In this document: piece by piece, positions 8,314-16,908 of the stretch
Position numbering within the stretch: the first letter of the stretch is position 1
Layout: every line of letters begins with the position of its first letter
Assembly: GCF_027706845.1 (NCBI RefSeq)
Contig: NZ_JAQGCZ010000008.1
Location: 62,001-126,000 of the forward strand
Length of the DNA: 64,000 nucleotides
DNA from: Mycolicibacterium sp. BiH015
GTDB lineage: Bacteria; Actinomycetota; Actinomycetes; Mycobacteriales; Mycobacteriaceae
Reading direction: 5' to 3'
Program-made: the position numbers and the translations under genes
Notes under the pieces: model-generated
The model's input: only the letters and a program-made list of their open reading frames with translations
Databases searched by the model: none
What the model was told of the DNA's origin: nothing

Positions 8314-8934
8314 ATGAACCTCAACGACAATCACACGGCGCGGATGTTCGCCTCGGATACCGAGGAGCTGTGGAACGAACTGCGTCGCTACCGTCGCCAC
8401 GGACGGCCTCTCGTCGTGGCGATCGACGGCGTCAGCGGATCGGGCAAGACTCAACTGGCCGCCGGTCTGGCTGGTCACGACCCACACACGAGCGTCATCC
8501 ACATGGACGACATCGCCTGGAATCACACGTTTTTCGACTGGAGGCACCTGCTGATCGACGGTCTCCTTGAGCCGCTGCACGATGGACTTCTCCCGGTTAG
8601 CTACCAGCCTCAGGGATGGCGCCACCGCGGGCGCAGCGGCGCCATCTCTATCCCCGCGACAGCACACACGGTGATCGTCGAGGGCGTGGGGTCCGCTGCG
8701 CGCGACGTTCGGCGCCTGCTCGACGTGGTGATTTGGATCGACGTTGACGACGCAGTGGCGCGCGAGCGCGTGGCAGCCCGTGGCAACGACACGGTCGAGT
8801 TCATCGCCGAATGGGAGAGCCAGGAGCGGGAATTCCTCGCCGCGCACCGGCCGTGGGAGATCGCCGACATCCTTGTTGATGGCCGCGGCCGTTCTGCGCC
8901 GAATCACCTGAATATCAGTGGAGTCCGCTCCTAG
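8314..8934 (+). CDS. P-loop kinase, uridine kinase-like
   Basis: About 206 residues with a Walker A motif AIDGVSGSGKTQLAAGL, a DDIAWNH segment resembling the substrate-binding DDF/DDFY of uridine kinase-like proteins, and VIVEGVG as Walker B-like strand. The phosphate acceptor is unknown. ATG 8314 is chosen; a TTG at 8281 that overlaps the preceding stop would add 11 residues. It is the last gene of the operator C unit and converges on the broken PPOX gene, their stops overlapping at 8931-8934. Confidence 0.75.
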   Translation: MNLNDNHTARMFASDTEELWNELRRYRRHGRPLVVAIDGVSGSGKTQLAAGLAGHDPHTSVIHMDDIAWNHTFFDWRHLLIDGLLEPLHDGLLPVSYQPQGWRHRGRSGAISIPATAHTVIVEGVGSAARDVRRLLDVVIWIDVDDAVARERVAARGNDTVEFIAEWESQEREFLAAHRPWEIADILVDGRGRSAPNHLNISGVRS

Positions 8935-9317
8935 TCGACAAATCGTCGATGATGCCCGACGGTGTCGAGATTCCATTGGTCGACCCGTACGGCGCGGATA
9001 CGAATCACGTCGTGCCCACGGCATTCGGTGGCTTAGGCCAGCCCGTGCACGACCATCCCCCGACCGACTGCTCGGTCGCCACTGCCGCGGAGTGGAAGCG
9101 CAGGATCGTCGACGGTCAGCGTGACACGCGGATCGCGCCGCGCGTTGCGGTACTTTTGGGAATCCCGCAGGCCCGCGCCCACCACGTCGATCGCGCCGGC
9201 CTCGGCCTTGATCACGAGGTTCACCGGATGGATCTGAGGCCGGTCGTCTGGACCGATCGAGGTCAGCCGTCCGCGAGCGTTCTCATCGAGAAAGCGGGAC
9301 TTGGCGTCGGTGAACAT
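8931..9317 (-). pseudogene. PPOX/F420-type flavin enzyme with internal stop
   Basis: A split-barrel flavin enzyme of the pyridoxamine-phosphate-oxidase/F420 class. MFTDAKSRFLDENARGRL, the VNLVI strand, DSQKYRNARRDPRVTLTVDDP and RGMVVHGLA match the family over 94 residues. Translation then meets TAA at 9033-9035. The same frame continues with HDVIRIRAVRVDQWNLDT, the expected closing strand and helix, to a TAG at 8931-8933. Read-through length would be 128 residues, the normal family size. The sequence is therefore a full-length gene with one nonsense codon, or a sequencing error, rather than a short natural protein. Confidence 0.65.
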
Positions 9318-9365
9318 CGGCGCGATCCTCCCACCTGTACACGCTCGTGAGAAGGCCGTCGGTAC

Positions 9366-10679
9366 TCAGCGAACCGCGGCGGGCTGGCGATGTCTGTCGA
9401 CGGATAGGTTCCCGGCGGGGACGTTGGCGATGTCGACGGTGACCGGACCCCCGTCAGGGTCGACCGCACCAAGCACGCTCGCGGGGATACGGAATACCCT
9501 GCCCGGCGAGGCGGGCCACGCCAGTCGCTTATGGGCAATCACCAAACCACCCTGCGTCAGGGTCACTTTCGGGAATCTGACCAGTTGGTCCGTCCAAGCG
9601 AGCAGCCGGTTGCGCGGTGGCGCGACGGCGCCAGGTCGCAGTAGGCCGGGTGCGAGCCAGCGCAGCGCGGGTCCTGCCTGCAGCCGCACCCCGGCGGTGG
9701 GCCTCGGCATCGAGCCATCCAGATAGCGGTCGACTTGCTCGGCAACGTGGCGTCCGTCGAGGGCGGCGATGTCGGCAGTGTCGACGGGGTGCAGCAGATT
9801 TCCGGCGGCGAACAGTCCCGGTCGGCTGGTACGCAGGGCGTTGTCGACGAGCGGCCCCAACGTCTTCGAGTCCATGTCGAGGCCGGCACTTCGCGCGAGC
9901 TCGTGGTCTGGAATCCAGTCCCCGGTCAGCACGACGGTGTCGCAGGCGATCCTGCGCCGCGCCCCGGTGTCGAGGTCCTCGACTTCGACGGCCTCCACGC
10001 GGGGTCTGCCGATGATGCGGGTGACCCTGCTTCGAATGGCGATCGGAACTCGGAACATCGCCTTGCCGGCAAAGTTGAACGCCGCGTAGGACTCTGGCGA
10101 GCGAAATTGGGTAAGCATGAGGACGGTGTCGGCGCCGGCGTGCCTCAGTGTCATGACGGCCGACCAGCTGACGAGTTCTGCGCCGACGACGACGGCTCGG
10201 GTGCCCACCCGGCCGTGGTGGAGGTGGACGACATTCTGCAGGTGTCCGGTGGTGTAGACGCCTGCGGGCCGGTCGCCGGGAATCAACCGCGCGGGACGCG
10301 GGCGTTCGCGCGCCCCGGTGGCCAGCACCACCGCGCGTGCGCGGACGCGGACAAGGCCGCTCGGGGCGGTGACCTCGAGCGTGTTGTCATCGTTGATTGC
10401 GGTCACCATCGATCGGGTTCGGATGCGTGCGCCTGCCGTCGTCGCAGTGGCGGCCAGTCGCGCGGCGTAGGCGGGTCCGCTGATGAAGGTCTTCAAGTCG
10501 CGAATGCCGTAACCGAGGTGGTCACTGTGGCGTGGGATACCGCCGGCGTATTGTTCTCGATCCAGCACGAGGACGTCGTGTCGGGCGGCGGCCAAGCGCC
10601 TGGCGGCGGTCAGCCCGGCGGGGCCGGCTCCGACGATCGCGACGTCGGTGCTGATCTCTTCGCGGTGCGGCGAGGTCAT
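9366..10679 (-). CDS. FAD/NAD(P)-binding oxidoreductase, GlpB/HcnB-like
   Basis: A 437-residue flavoprotein with an N-terminal dinucleotide fold VAIVGAGPAGLTAARRL and the motif VLATGARERPRPARLIPG, typical of the family found beside GlpA-like dehydrogenases and in HcnB/hydroxyproline dehydrogenase alpha subunits. A second nucleotide-binding region follows TRAVVVGAELVSW. The ATG at 10679 overlaps the GlpA-like stop as ATGA; the longer upstream frame is antisense noise. It is the terminal gene of the operator D operon and probably forms an electron-transferring complex with the GlpA-like protein. The electron acceptor is unknown. Confidence 0.85.
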   Translation of the reverse strand: MTSPHREEISTDVAIVGAGPAGLTAARRLAAARHDVLVLDREQYAGGIPRHSDHLGYGIRDLKTFISGPAYAARLAATATTAGARIRTRSMVTAINDDNTLEVTAPSGLVRVRARAVVLATGARERPRPARLIPGDRPAGVYTTGHLQNVVHLHHGRVGTRAVVVGAELVSWSAVMTLRHAGADTVLMLTQFRSPESYAAFNFAGKAMFRVPIAIRSRVTRIIGRPRVEAVEVEDLDTGARRRIACDTVVLTGDWIPDHELARSAGLDMDSKTLGPLVDNALRTSRPGLFAAGNLLHPVDTADIAALDGRHVAEQVDRYLDGSMPRPTAGVRLQAGPALRWLAPGLLRPGAVAPPRNRLLAWTDQLVRFPKVTLTQGGLVIAHKRLAWPASPGRVFRIPASVLGAVDPDGGPVTVDIANVPAGNLSVDRHRQPAAVR

Positions 10680-12109
10680 CCGACGGTTTCCTTCCGAGGT
10701 GCGGCGCACGCGGGCCGGCGGGCATCGGGCCTGTGTTGGTCCATGAGAGTGGCAACCTCTGCGCCACAGAAGAATCCCTGACACCGTCCGTTCATGGCGC
10801 GGGTGCGCCGGCGCAACCCATCCAGCCCCGCGGGCGGAATGAGCGACGTGTACGCGTCGCGGATTTCGCCGGCGGTGACCCGTTCGCAGAAGCACACGAC
10901 CGTGCCGTAGGCCGGGTCTGCGGAGATGACCACGGGGTCCTGATACGGCCGGGTGAACTTCTCCCCGATGTTCGGCATGCGCGGTGCGGCAGGCAGATTC
11001 GTGCGTGCGATGGGCAGGGCGTGCACCGAATGCAACGCCGTATCGACGTACTCGGCAACGGCCATACCCGACGTCAATCCTGTCGACCGGATGCCGCCGA
11101 CCAGAACGTAGCGCTGGGTCGTATCGACCTCGATCAGGTAATCGCCGTGTTCGGTGGCCGCACGCAGGCCGGCGTACGTCGCGCTGACCTCCTCGTCGAG
11201 GAGGTCGGGCATCAGCTTCTGGCCCTTCTCCAGCAGGAGCGCGAAACCCTCCTCGGAGGTCGAGGTGTTGGAGCGGTCGGTGAGGTCTTCGGCCGTCGGG
11301 CCGAGCATGACGTTGCCGTAGATGGTCGGGCTGACCAGAACGCCCTTGCCGCGAGCCGTCGGAACGGGCAGAACGATCTTGTCGATCAGGGCACGTGCGA
11401 GCTTGTCGTAGACCAGCAGTTCGCCGCGGCGGGGCGTGACGTGGAAGCGGTCATAGCCCCACAACTGGTCGAGGTGGTCGGCATACAACCCCGCCGCGTT
11501 GATGACCCACCGGGCGGTGATCTTCCCCGCGGTGGTTTCCACGGTGGTGGTTTCGGCTCCTGTCTCGATGCCGGTGACCTTCGTCCGGGTGTGCAGAGCG
11601 ACTCCGCGGGCTACCGCGTCGGTAGCCAGGGCCAGGTTGGTCGTCCACGTACAGATGATCGACTCGTCGGGCACTGTCAGGCCGCCGAGTGCGCCATGGC
11701 CCAGCCGGGGAACCTGGCGATAAACCTCTGCGGCATCGACGATTTCGCAGAAATCGTAGCCGTTGGCTTCCGCCTTGGTCTTGAGGGCAGGCAGTGCGGC
11801 GAGCTCCTCGTCGGTCCATGCGACCAGCAAGGCGCCGGTCTGTTCGACGGGGATACCGGTTTGGCGCGCATAGTCGGAGAGAAGCGCGTAGCCGCGAGCG
11901 ACGAGCCGCGATTCGAGAGTGCCGGGTTTCGCGTCGAATCCGGTGTGCAGAATCGCGGTGTTGGCCTTGCTGGTGCCGTCGCCGATGTCGTCGCGGGCCT
12001 CGATCAGCGCGACGCGGTGCTCGTAGCCGGCCAAGGTCCGCGCGATCGCCGCGCCGACGATGCCGGCGCCGATGACGACGTAATCGTAAGTCGTTGTGGC
12101 GGTAGGCAT
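10676..12109 (-). CDS. GlpA-like FAD dehydrogenase with BFD-type [2Fe-2S] domain
   Basis: A 477-residue protein. The N-terminal DAO fold is YDYVVIGAGIVGAAIARTL with an ILHTGFDAKPGTLES loop as in glycerol-3-phosphate and 2-hydroxyglutarate oxidases. The C-terminal BFD-like domain carries four spaced cysteines (VCFCERV near residue 394, then CQGFFC near 442) for a [2Fe-2S] cluster. This arrangement is that of the anaerobic-type GlpA subunit. The ATG follows the kinase TAA directly (TAAATG) with SD AAGGAG. The neighbouring kinase suggests a phosphorylated polyol as substrate. Alternatively it could be an amine or imino-acid dehydrogenase subunit, as in D-hydroxyproline dehydrogenases. Confidence 0.85.
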   Translation of the reverse strand: MPTATTTYDYVVIGAGIVGAAIARTLAGYEHRVALIEARDDIGDGTSKANTAILHTGFDAKPGTLESRLVARGYALLSDYARQTGIPVEQTGALLVAWTDEELAALPALKTKAEANGYDFCEIVDAAEVYRQVPRLGHGALGGLTVPDESIICTWTTNLALATDAVARGVALHTRTKVTGIETGAETTTVETTAGKITARWVINAAGLYADHLDQLWGYDRFHVTPRRGELLVYDKLARALIDKIVLPVPTARGKGVLVSPTIYGNVMLGPTAEDLTDRSNTSTSEEGFALLLEKGQKLMPDLLDEEVSATYAGLRAATEHGDYLIEVDTTQRYVLVGGIRSTGLTSGMAVAEYVDTALHSVHALPIARTNLPAAPRMPNIGEKFTRPYQDPVVISADPAYGTVVCFCERVTAGEIRDAYTSLIPPAGLDGLRRRTRAMNGRCQGFFCGAEVATLMDQHRPDARRPACAAPRKETVG

Positions 12110-13537
12110 TTAGGAGGCTCCTTGGTTGAAGGTGGCGGTAGCTGCGGTGCGCCACCGGTCACGGAAGTCTGCGGCGCGCTCCGTGGACCACCGGGGTTCG
12201 TACGACGTCGGCGCGGTCCATGGAGAGATCGCGTCCGCGACGCTCAGGGTGGGTTGGCACGCCAGGCGTGCGCACGCGGCCGCACCGAGCGCGGTGGCGT
12301 GGGCTGATGGGTAGACCTCGACGGGCAGGCCGGTCAGGTTGGCGACAGCCTGCATCAGTCGGGTGCTGCGCGTGAGGCCCCCGTCGACGCGCAGCGCTGA
12401 CAGCGGCGTCGTGGCGTCGCCGTCGACTGCGCCTAGCAGCTCCGCGGTTTGCGCGGCGAGTCCGTCGATGACTGCGGCGACGAGGTGGCCTCGGGTACTC
12501 GACAGTGTCATGCCGCTCCACGAAGCGGATGCGTCCGGCCGCCACCACGGTGCCGCGAGGCCTGCCAGCGCTGGCACGAAGAGCACCCCGTCGGCGTCGT
12601 CTGCGGCCACCGAATCCAGTTGCGTGGCATCGTCGATGAGACCGAGGTCGGTGATCCAGCGGATCGCCGACGCCGCGGTGTAGGCCTGCCCGTCGACGCA
12701 GTATTCGGTGTCACCGCGTAGCGTCCATGCCACCGAGCATGTGAGGCCGGTGCTGGAGCGCAACGGGGCCGGGCCCACGTTGGCGAGCAGGAAGACCCCG
12801 GTGCCGAATGTCGCCTTCGCGGTGCCCGCGGTCAGGCATCGCTGGGCCAATAGGGCGGCCTGCTGGTCGACGATGAGCCCGCCCACCGATACCGGCGAGC
12901 CGAACGCCGAGGTCTCGCCGACGACGGCATCGTTTTCGACGATCTTGGGCAGCGCCTCTGCGCCAAGGCCGAACAGGTCGATCAGTTCCGAATCCCAGTC
13001 GGTGTTGTCGATGTTGGTAATCAGCGAGCGACTCGCCGTCGTGGTGTCGGTGACGAACTGTCCGGTCAATTGATGGACCAGCCAGGTGTCAGTAGTGGTG
13101 ACGACGCCGTCTGCAGTGATGTTGTCGCGAAGCCAAGCCATTTTCGGTGCCGAGAAGTACGGATCAAGAACCAGTCCGCTGCGCTGCGCAACGAAATCCT
13201 TGGCGTGTTCGTGCTTGCCGCACAGCGTTTCTGCACGCCGGTCCTGCCATACCAGTGCAGGGCTCAACGGACGGCCCGTTTCGGGATTCCACGCCAGGAC
13301 CGTTTCGCCCTGGTTCGCGATCGATACCGCCTCGATGGCCGCACCGGCTTCCGCGATAGCGCGGCGGCCGGTATCGAGCACGGATTCCAACAGCAGGACC
13401 GGATCGTGTTCGACGCCTCCGCCGGGCAGGTAGCGGGGGCGCACCGCTGTCTCGGCGATCGCGAGTACGTCGCCGTCGTCATCGACAACGATGGCCTTCG
13501 TTCCGGACGTCCCCTGGTCGATGGCCAGGACGGTCAC
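12110..13537 (-). CDS. FGGY-family carbohydrate kinase, glycerol kinase-like
   Basis: A 475-residue two-domain sugar/polyol kinase. It shows AIDQGTSGTKAI (phosphate loop), VEHDPVLLLES, ALVWQDRRAE, the Tyr in LDPYFSAPKMAW and the Asp in LIVDQQAALLAQ, all in GlpK order. In glycerol kinase the glycerol is held by an Arg-Glu pair in NQRET; here the sequence is NQGET, so the Arg is Gly. That argues for a related but different polyol or ketose. It overlaps the 86-residue gene by ATGA and sits directly before the GlpA-like gene, which would oxidise the phosphorylated product. Confidence 0.85.
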   Translation of the reverse strand: MTVLAIDQGTSGTKAIVVDDDGDVLAIAETAVRPRYLPGGGVEHDPVLLLESVLDTGRRAIAEAGAAIEAVSIANQGETVLAWNPETGRPLSPALVWQDRRAETLCGKHEHAKDFVAQRSGLVLDPYFSAPKMAWLRDNITADGVVTTTDTWLVHQLTGQFVTDTTTASRSLITNIDNTDWDSELIDLFGLGAEALPKIVENDAVVGETSAFGSPVSVGGLIVDQQAALLAQRCLTAGTAKATFGTGVFLLANVGPAPLRSSTGLTCSVAWTLRGDTEYCVDGQAYTAASAIRWITDLGLIDDATQLDSVAADDADGVLFVPALAGLAAPWWRPDASASWSGMTLSSTRGHLVAAVIDGLAAQTAELLGAVDGDATTPLSALRVDGGLTRSTRLMQAVANLTGLPVEVYPSAHATALGAAACARLACQPTLSVADAISPWTAPTSYEPRWSTERAADFRDRWRTAATATFNQGAS

Positions 13538-13794
13538 GGCTGTACTCCGGACCGCGGGTGGAGGTCTCTGACCTGATACCGCGCCGCCGCGTCGTCAATG
13601 CGCCACACGTCGACACCGCCGTCGGGGTACGACACGAGCCAGCACGGTCCGTCTACGGACGGAACCACCATCGACACCTTTGCCCATGGCGTGTAGTCGT
13701 GCGGCGCAGTGTCGCGGCGACGCCGCACATACCGACCGATCATCTCCTCCGGGTCATCAACCGAAGTGGATCCGATGTGGTGCTCGCTACTCAT
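13534..13794 (-). CDS. Small conserved-looking protein of unknown function
   Basis: 86 residues, no signal peptide or membrane helix, one Cys. It is acidic at the start and contains YTPWAKVSMVVPSVDGPCWLVSYPDG. I do not recognise the family. It is held in place by ATGA overlaps at both ends, with the aldehyde dehydrogenase before it and the FGGY kinase after it, which strongly supports translation. It may be a subunit or accessory of the neighbouring enzymes. Confidence 0.65.
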   Translation of the reverse strand: MSSEHHIGSTSVDDPEEMIGRYVRRRRDTAPHDYTPWAKVSMVVPSVDGPCWLVSYPDGGVDVWRIDDAAARYQVRDLHPRSGVQP

Positions 13795-15227
13795 GACAGG
13801 CTGATGACAACCTGCTTGAGGCGGGTGAATTCTTCGAGGCCCTCGGTGCCGCCTTCGCGGCCATACCCGGAGGCCTTGACTCCACCCAGCGGGCCTTCTG
13901 GCCCGACTGCCATGTGGTTGTTCACCCAGACGACGCCGGCCTGCAGGGCATTCACCACGCGCAGAGCTCTTCCGATGTCACGGGTCCAGACCGACGCCGC
14001 CAGACCCTGATCGACCGCGTTGGCCTTTTCGATGGCATCGGCTTCGTCGGTGAACGTCTGCACTGTCGCGACGGGCCCAAAGATCTCCTCCTGAACAAGC
14101 GCATCGTTCTGGCTCACGCCGGTGATCAGGGTCGGCTCATAGAAGAAGCCAGGGCCCTCGACGGCCCTGCCTCCGGTGACGATCTGTGCGCCGGACGCCC
14201 GCTCGTTGACCAGCCGCACGACGCGGTCGCGTTGCTGCTGCGAAATCAGCGGGCCGAGCACCGTGGCGGGATCCGCGGCGTCGCCGACGCGGGTAGCGGC
14301 CAGACTAGCGGCCAGTTCGGTGACGAATCTGTCGTGAATCGCCGCGCTGACCAGGATGCGTGTGGAGGACATGCACTCCTGGCCTGCGTTGAACAGCACT
14401 CCGTTGGTGAGGATCGGCAGCGCGGCGGCGAGGTCGATGTCGTCGAACACCACCACCGGGGCGTTGCCGCCCAGTTCGAGCACCAATCGCTTGGTGGTGC
14501 GACCCGCCGCGGCGGCGATGGATCGTCCAGCCGCCGTGGATCCGGTGAAGGAGACCAGTGCGACGTCGGGGTGTCGCACCAACGCGTCGCCGATGATTGC
14601 GCCCGACCCGTGTACCACGTTGAGCACGCCCGGCGGCAGCACCTCCTGGGCGAGTTCGGCGAAGCGAGTTGTGGCCAACGGCGTTAGCTCGGCCGGCTTG
14701 ATGACCACCGTGTTGCCCGCGGCCAATGCCGGACCCAGCTTCCAGATCGCTTGCCACAGTGGGAAATTCCATGGGGTGATACCCAGGACGACGCCGACGG
14801 GCTCGCGGCGTACGTAGCTGGTGTTGTTCTCGACGAACTCGCCGGCGGCCTGCCCGGTCAGTGCTCTGGCCGCGCCGGCAAAGTGGCGGAGCGCCGCGGC
14901 GATCCCCGGCAGCTCGTCACCGCGCGACACAGTGGTCGGCTTCCCTGCGTCGAGAGTCTCCAGGCGGGCCAGTTCGTCGATGTTCTCCTCGATGACAGCG
15001 ACGAGTTGATGCAACAATTCCGACCTCGCGCCGGGCGTGCGGGCCGCCCATGCCGGGAACGCGGCCTTCGCCGCGGCGACCGCAGCGTCGGCGTCGGCCA
15101 CCGTGGACTCGGTCACCTCGGTGATGACCTCGCCGGTGGACGGGTTGAGGATCTCGCGGCTCTCACCGGACGATCCTTCGACCGACTTGCCGTCGATGAT
15201 GTTGGTGACCGAGAGGGTGCTTGTCAT
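13791..15227 (-). CDS. NAD(P)-dependent aldehyde dehydrogenase, aminobutyraldehyde/betaine-aldehyde type
   Basis: A 478-residue ALDH. The catalytic Cys is in FNAGQECMSSTRI, the general-base Glu in LVLELGGNAP, and the nucleotide-binding part includes ITPWNFPLWQAIWKLGPALAAGN. The overall pattern resembles gamma-aminobutyraldehyde and betaine aldehyde dehydrogenases. In this operon it could oxidise an aldehyde made downstream of the flavoproteins or of the DapA/racemase route (for example an alpha-ketoglutarate semialdehyde). It is the second gene after the APC permease. Confidence 0.9.
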   Translation of the reverse strand: MTSTLSVTNIIDGKSVEGSSGESREILNPSTGEVITEVTESTVADADAAVAAAKAAFPAWAARTPGARSELLHQLVAVIEENIDELARLETLDAGKPTTVSRGDELPGIAAALRHFAGAARALTGQAAGEFVENNTSYVRREPVGVVLGITPWNFPLWQAIWKLGPALAAGNTVVIKPAELTPLATTRFAELAQEVLPPGVLNVVHGSGAIIGDALVRHPDVALVSFTGSTAAGRSIAAAAGRTTKRLVLELGGNAPVVVFDDIDLAAALPILTNGVLFNAGQECMSSTRILVSAAIHDRFVTELAASLAATRVGDAADPATVLGPLISQQQRDRVVRLVNERASGAQIVTGGRAVEGPGFFYEPTLITGVSQNDALVQEEIFGPVATVQTFTDEADAIEKANAVDQGLAASVWTRDIGRALRVVNALQAGVVWVNNHMAVGPEGPLGGVKASGYGREGGTEGLEEFTRLKQVVISLS

Positions 15228-15269
15228 GAACTGTATTGCCTTCCTACCGAATTGCCTTGCAGGTGGGGT

Positions 15270-16757
15270 TTAGAGATGCCCTGTTTGGGTGTCGATCGAC
15301 TTGCCGCGGCGGCTCTTGGGAATGGTCATGTAGATGGCGCCGCCGGCGACGACCACGGCGAGCATTCCGATACCGACATGGAACGGGTCGGAGAAGATCA
15401 GCAGTGCGCACAGCACGATCGACCAGATGACACCCAATCCGAAGATCAGCGGGCTGACGAAGCCGTAGTGCCAACGGGTCTTGGGCAGCTTCTTCTTCAG
15501 CAGCGCGTACAGCCCAACGGTGACCACGACGCCGTAGGCCAATCCCCAGGCCAGAGCGGTCATGGCGGCCAGCACCGACAGCAGCGAGGACCACAGAGCG
15601 AAGACCACAGAGATGACGAAGATCGTCAGCGTCGCGTTGATTGGGATGCGTTGCTTGCTGACCTTGCGCATCCAGGTCGCGGCGGGGATCTGGCCGTCGC
15701 GCGCCTGTGACCACAGCACGCGGATGCCGGTTAGCTGCAGCATGACCACGGCTGCGAACAGGGCGACGATGGCGACTGCTTCGAAGATGTTGGCGAAGGC
15801 GGTGCCGACGGCGGTGTCGAGGATGTCCTTGACGGGAAGGGCGCTTTCCATGATCGCGGGCACGTCCTGGATCGCGAGCATGAGCAGGAAGACCATCACG
15901 ACGCCGACGATGTAGGACGAGACGTTGGCCAGCACCGAAGCCAGCGGCGCCTTGAGGGCAGCGTCCTTGGTCTCTTCCGAGGCGTTTCCTGTGGCGTCGA
16001 ACGACGAGATCGCGTAAGCGGGCAGGATCATTGCGAAAAGGAAGGGGACGAACCAGTTTCCGCCGGTTGCGGTGCCGCCGGAGTCGGACAGGATCGACAG
16101 CGGCTGCGTCGGGTGCTTGACGATCAACAGCACGCCGATGAGGCCGACCACGCAGACGATTTCGGCGAAGACACCGATGTTGTTGAGGATGGCGGCGACC
16201 TTGACACCGGCGACATTGATGACCGTGGCCAGCACAATCAACCCCAGCGTCCAGGGCAGCGCATCGGTGGCGTTTTCGAACGTGACGCCGAACCATCCTG
16301 CGATGAAGGGCGCGATCGCGACCGAACAGGCGGTGACTGCGACGGTGTGTGCGATCAACAGCCACCATCCGGTCTGCCAGGCCAGCCACGGCTTGCCGGT
16401 GATGCGGCCGGTGATCTGGTAGACGCCGCCGGCCAGCGGATAGGCCGACACCAGCATCGCGACCGCGAGGCCGACGGTGAACACCTGCAGCGCACCGCCA
16501 ACGAGGAATGACCAAAACGCGGCGGGTCCGAAGAAGCCGATGCCGACTACGAGTGTGGTGAAGATGCCCGACGCGATGGCGATCGAGGTGAATTGGACGC
16601 CGAATGCCGAGAACAGGCCCAGGCTTCGGTCCAGCTCCTGCTTGTAGCCGAGCTTCTCCAGGTAGGCGACGTCGGCGTCGTGAACCTCCCCGGGATCTGA
16701 CGGTGGATCAAGGGGCGAGCGGGCGGACAAGCCGGGCTCCTCCGAGTGAATGGCCAT
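15270..16757 (-). CDS. APC-superfamily amino acid permease
   Basis: About 495 residues with twelve hydrophobic segments. The N-terminal DVAYLEKLGYKQELDRSLGL leads into the first helix, FTSIAIASGIFTTLVVGIGF, typical of amino-acid/polyamine/GABA permeases; ARDGQIPAATWMRKVSKQRIP is the usual APC loop. ATG 16757 fits the family start; the upstream extension in the same frame translates the promoter and operator. It is the first gene of a six-gene operon and indicates that the regulon's substrate is amino-acid-like or an amine. Operator copy D lies upstream. Confidence 0.9.
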   Translation of the reverse strand: MAIHSEEPGLSARSPLDPPSDPGEVHDADVAYLEKLGYKQELDRSLGLFSAFGVQFTSIAIASGIFTTLVVGIGFFGPAAFWSFLVGGALQVFTVGLAVAMLVSAYPLAGGVYQITGRITGKPWLAWQTGWWLLIAHTVAVTACSVAIAPFIAGWFGVTFENATDALPWTLGLIVLATVINVAGVKVAAILNNIGVFAEIVCVVGLIGVLLIVKHPTQPLSILSDSGGTATGGNWFVPFLFAMILPAYAISSFDATGNASEETKDAALKAPLASVLANVSSYIVGVVMVFLLMLAIQDVPAIMESALPVKDILDTAVGTAFANIFEAVAIVALFAAVVMLQLTGIRVLWSQARDGQIPAATWMRKVSKQRIPINATLTIFVISVVFALWSSLLSVLAAMTALAWGLAYGVVVTVGLYALLKKKLPKTRWHYGFVSPLIFGLGVIWSIVLCALLIFSDPFHVGIGMLAVVVAGGAIYMTIPKSRRGKSIDTQTGHL

Positions 16758-16830
16758 GAGCTTCGTGTTCTCCAGTGTGCTGATGATGCCGGTGCAACCG
16801 GCCCGGTAGGTCGTTGAGTAGGGAAAACTG

Positions 16831-16850
16831 ATTGTGCAACTGTCGACAAT
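16831..16850 (-). promoter_or_regulatory. GntR operator copy D
   Basis: The site reads ATTGTGCAACTGTCGACAAT, the best match to the consensus. It lies 74 bases upstream of the APC permease start and controls the permease-ALDH-kinase-GlpAB operon. Confidence 0.75.
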
Positions 16851-16908
16851 GTACATCTCGTGCGAGGTGATCGCAATCACCATTTGTTGCCGCTGCGTTA
16901 CCGCTTAC

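Noticed and set aside
8934..8950. GTCGACAAATCGTCGA as a seventh GntR operator
   Set aside because: It shares only GTCGACAA with the motif, lacks the opposite arm and lies between convergent genes, not at a promoter.
9735..10781. A 348-codon plus-strand open frame
   Set aside because: Antisense to the GlpB-like flavoprotein, which has clear motifs and operon overlaps.
10733..12307. A 524-codon open frame on the plus strand
   Set aside because: It is antisense to the GlpA-like gene and the end of the kinase gene; its composition is that of a codon-position shadow and no motif is visible.
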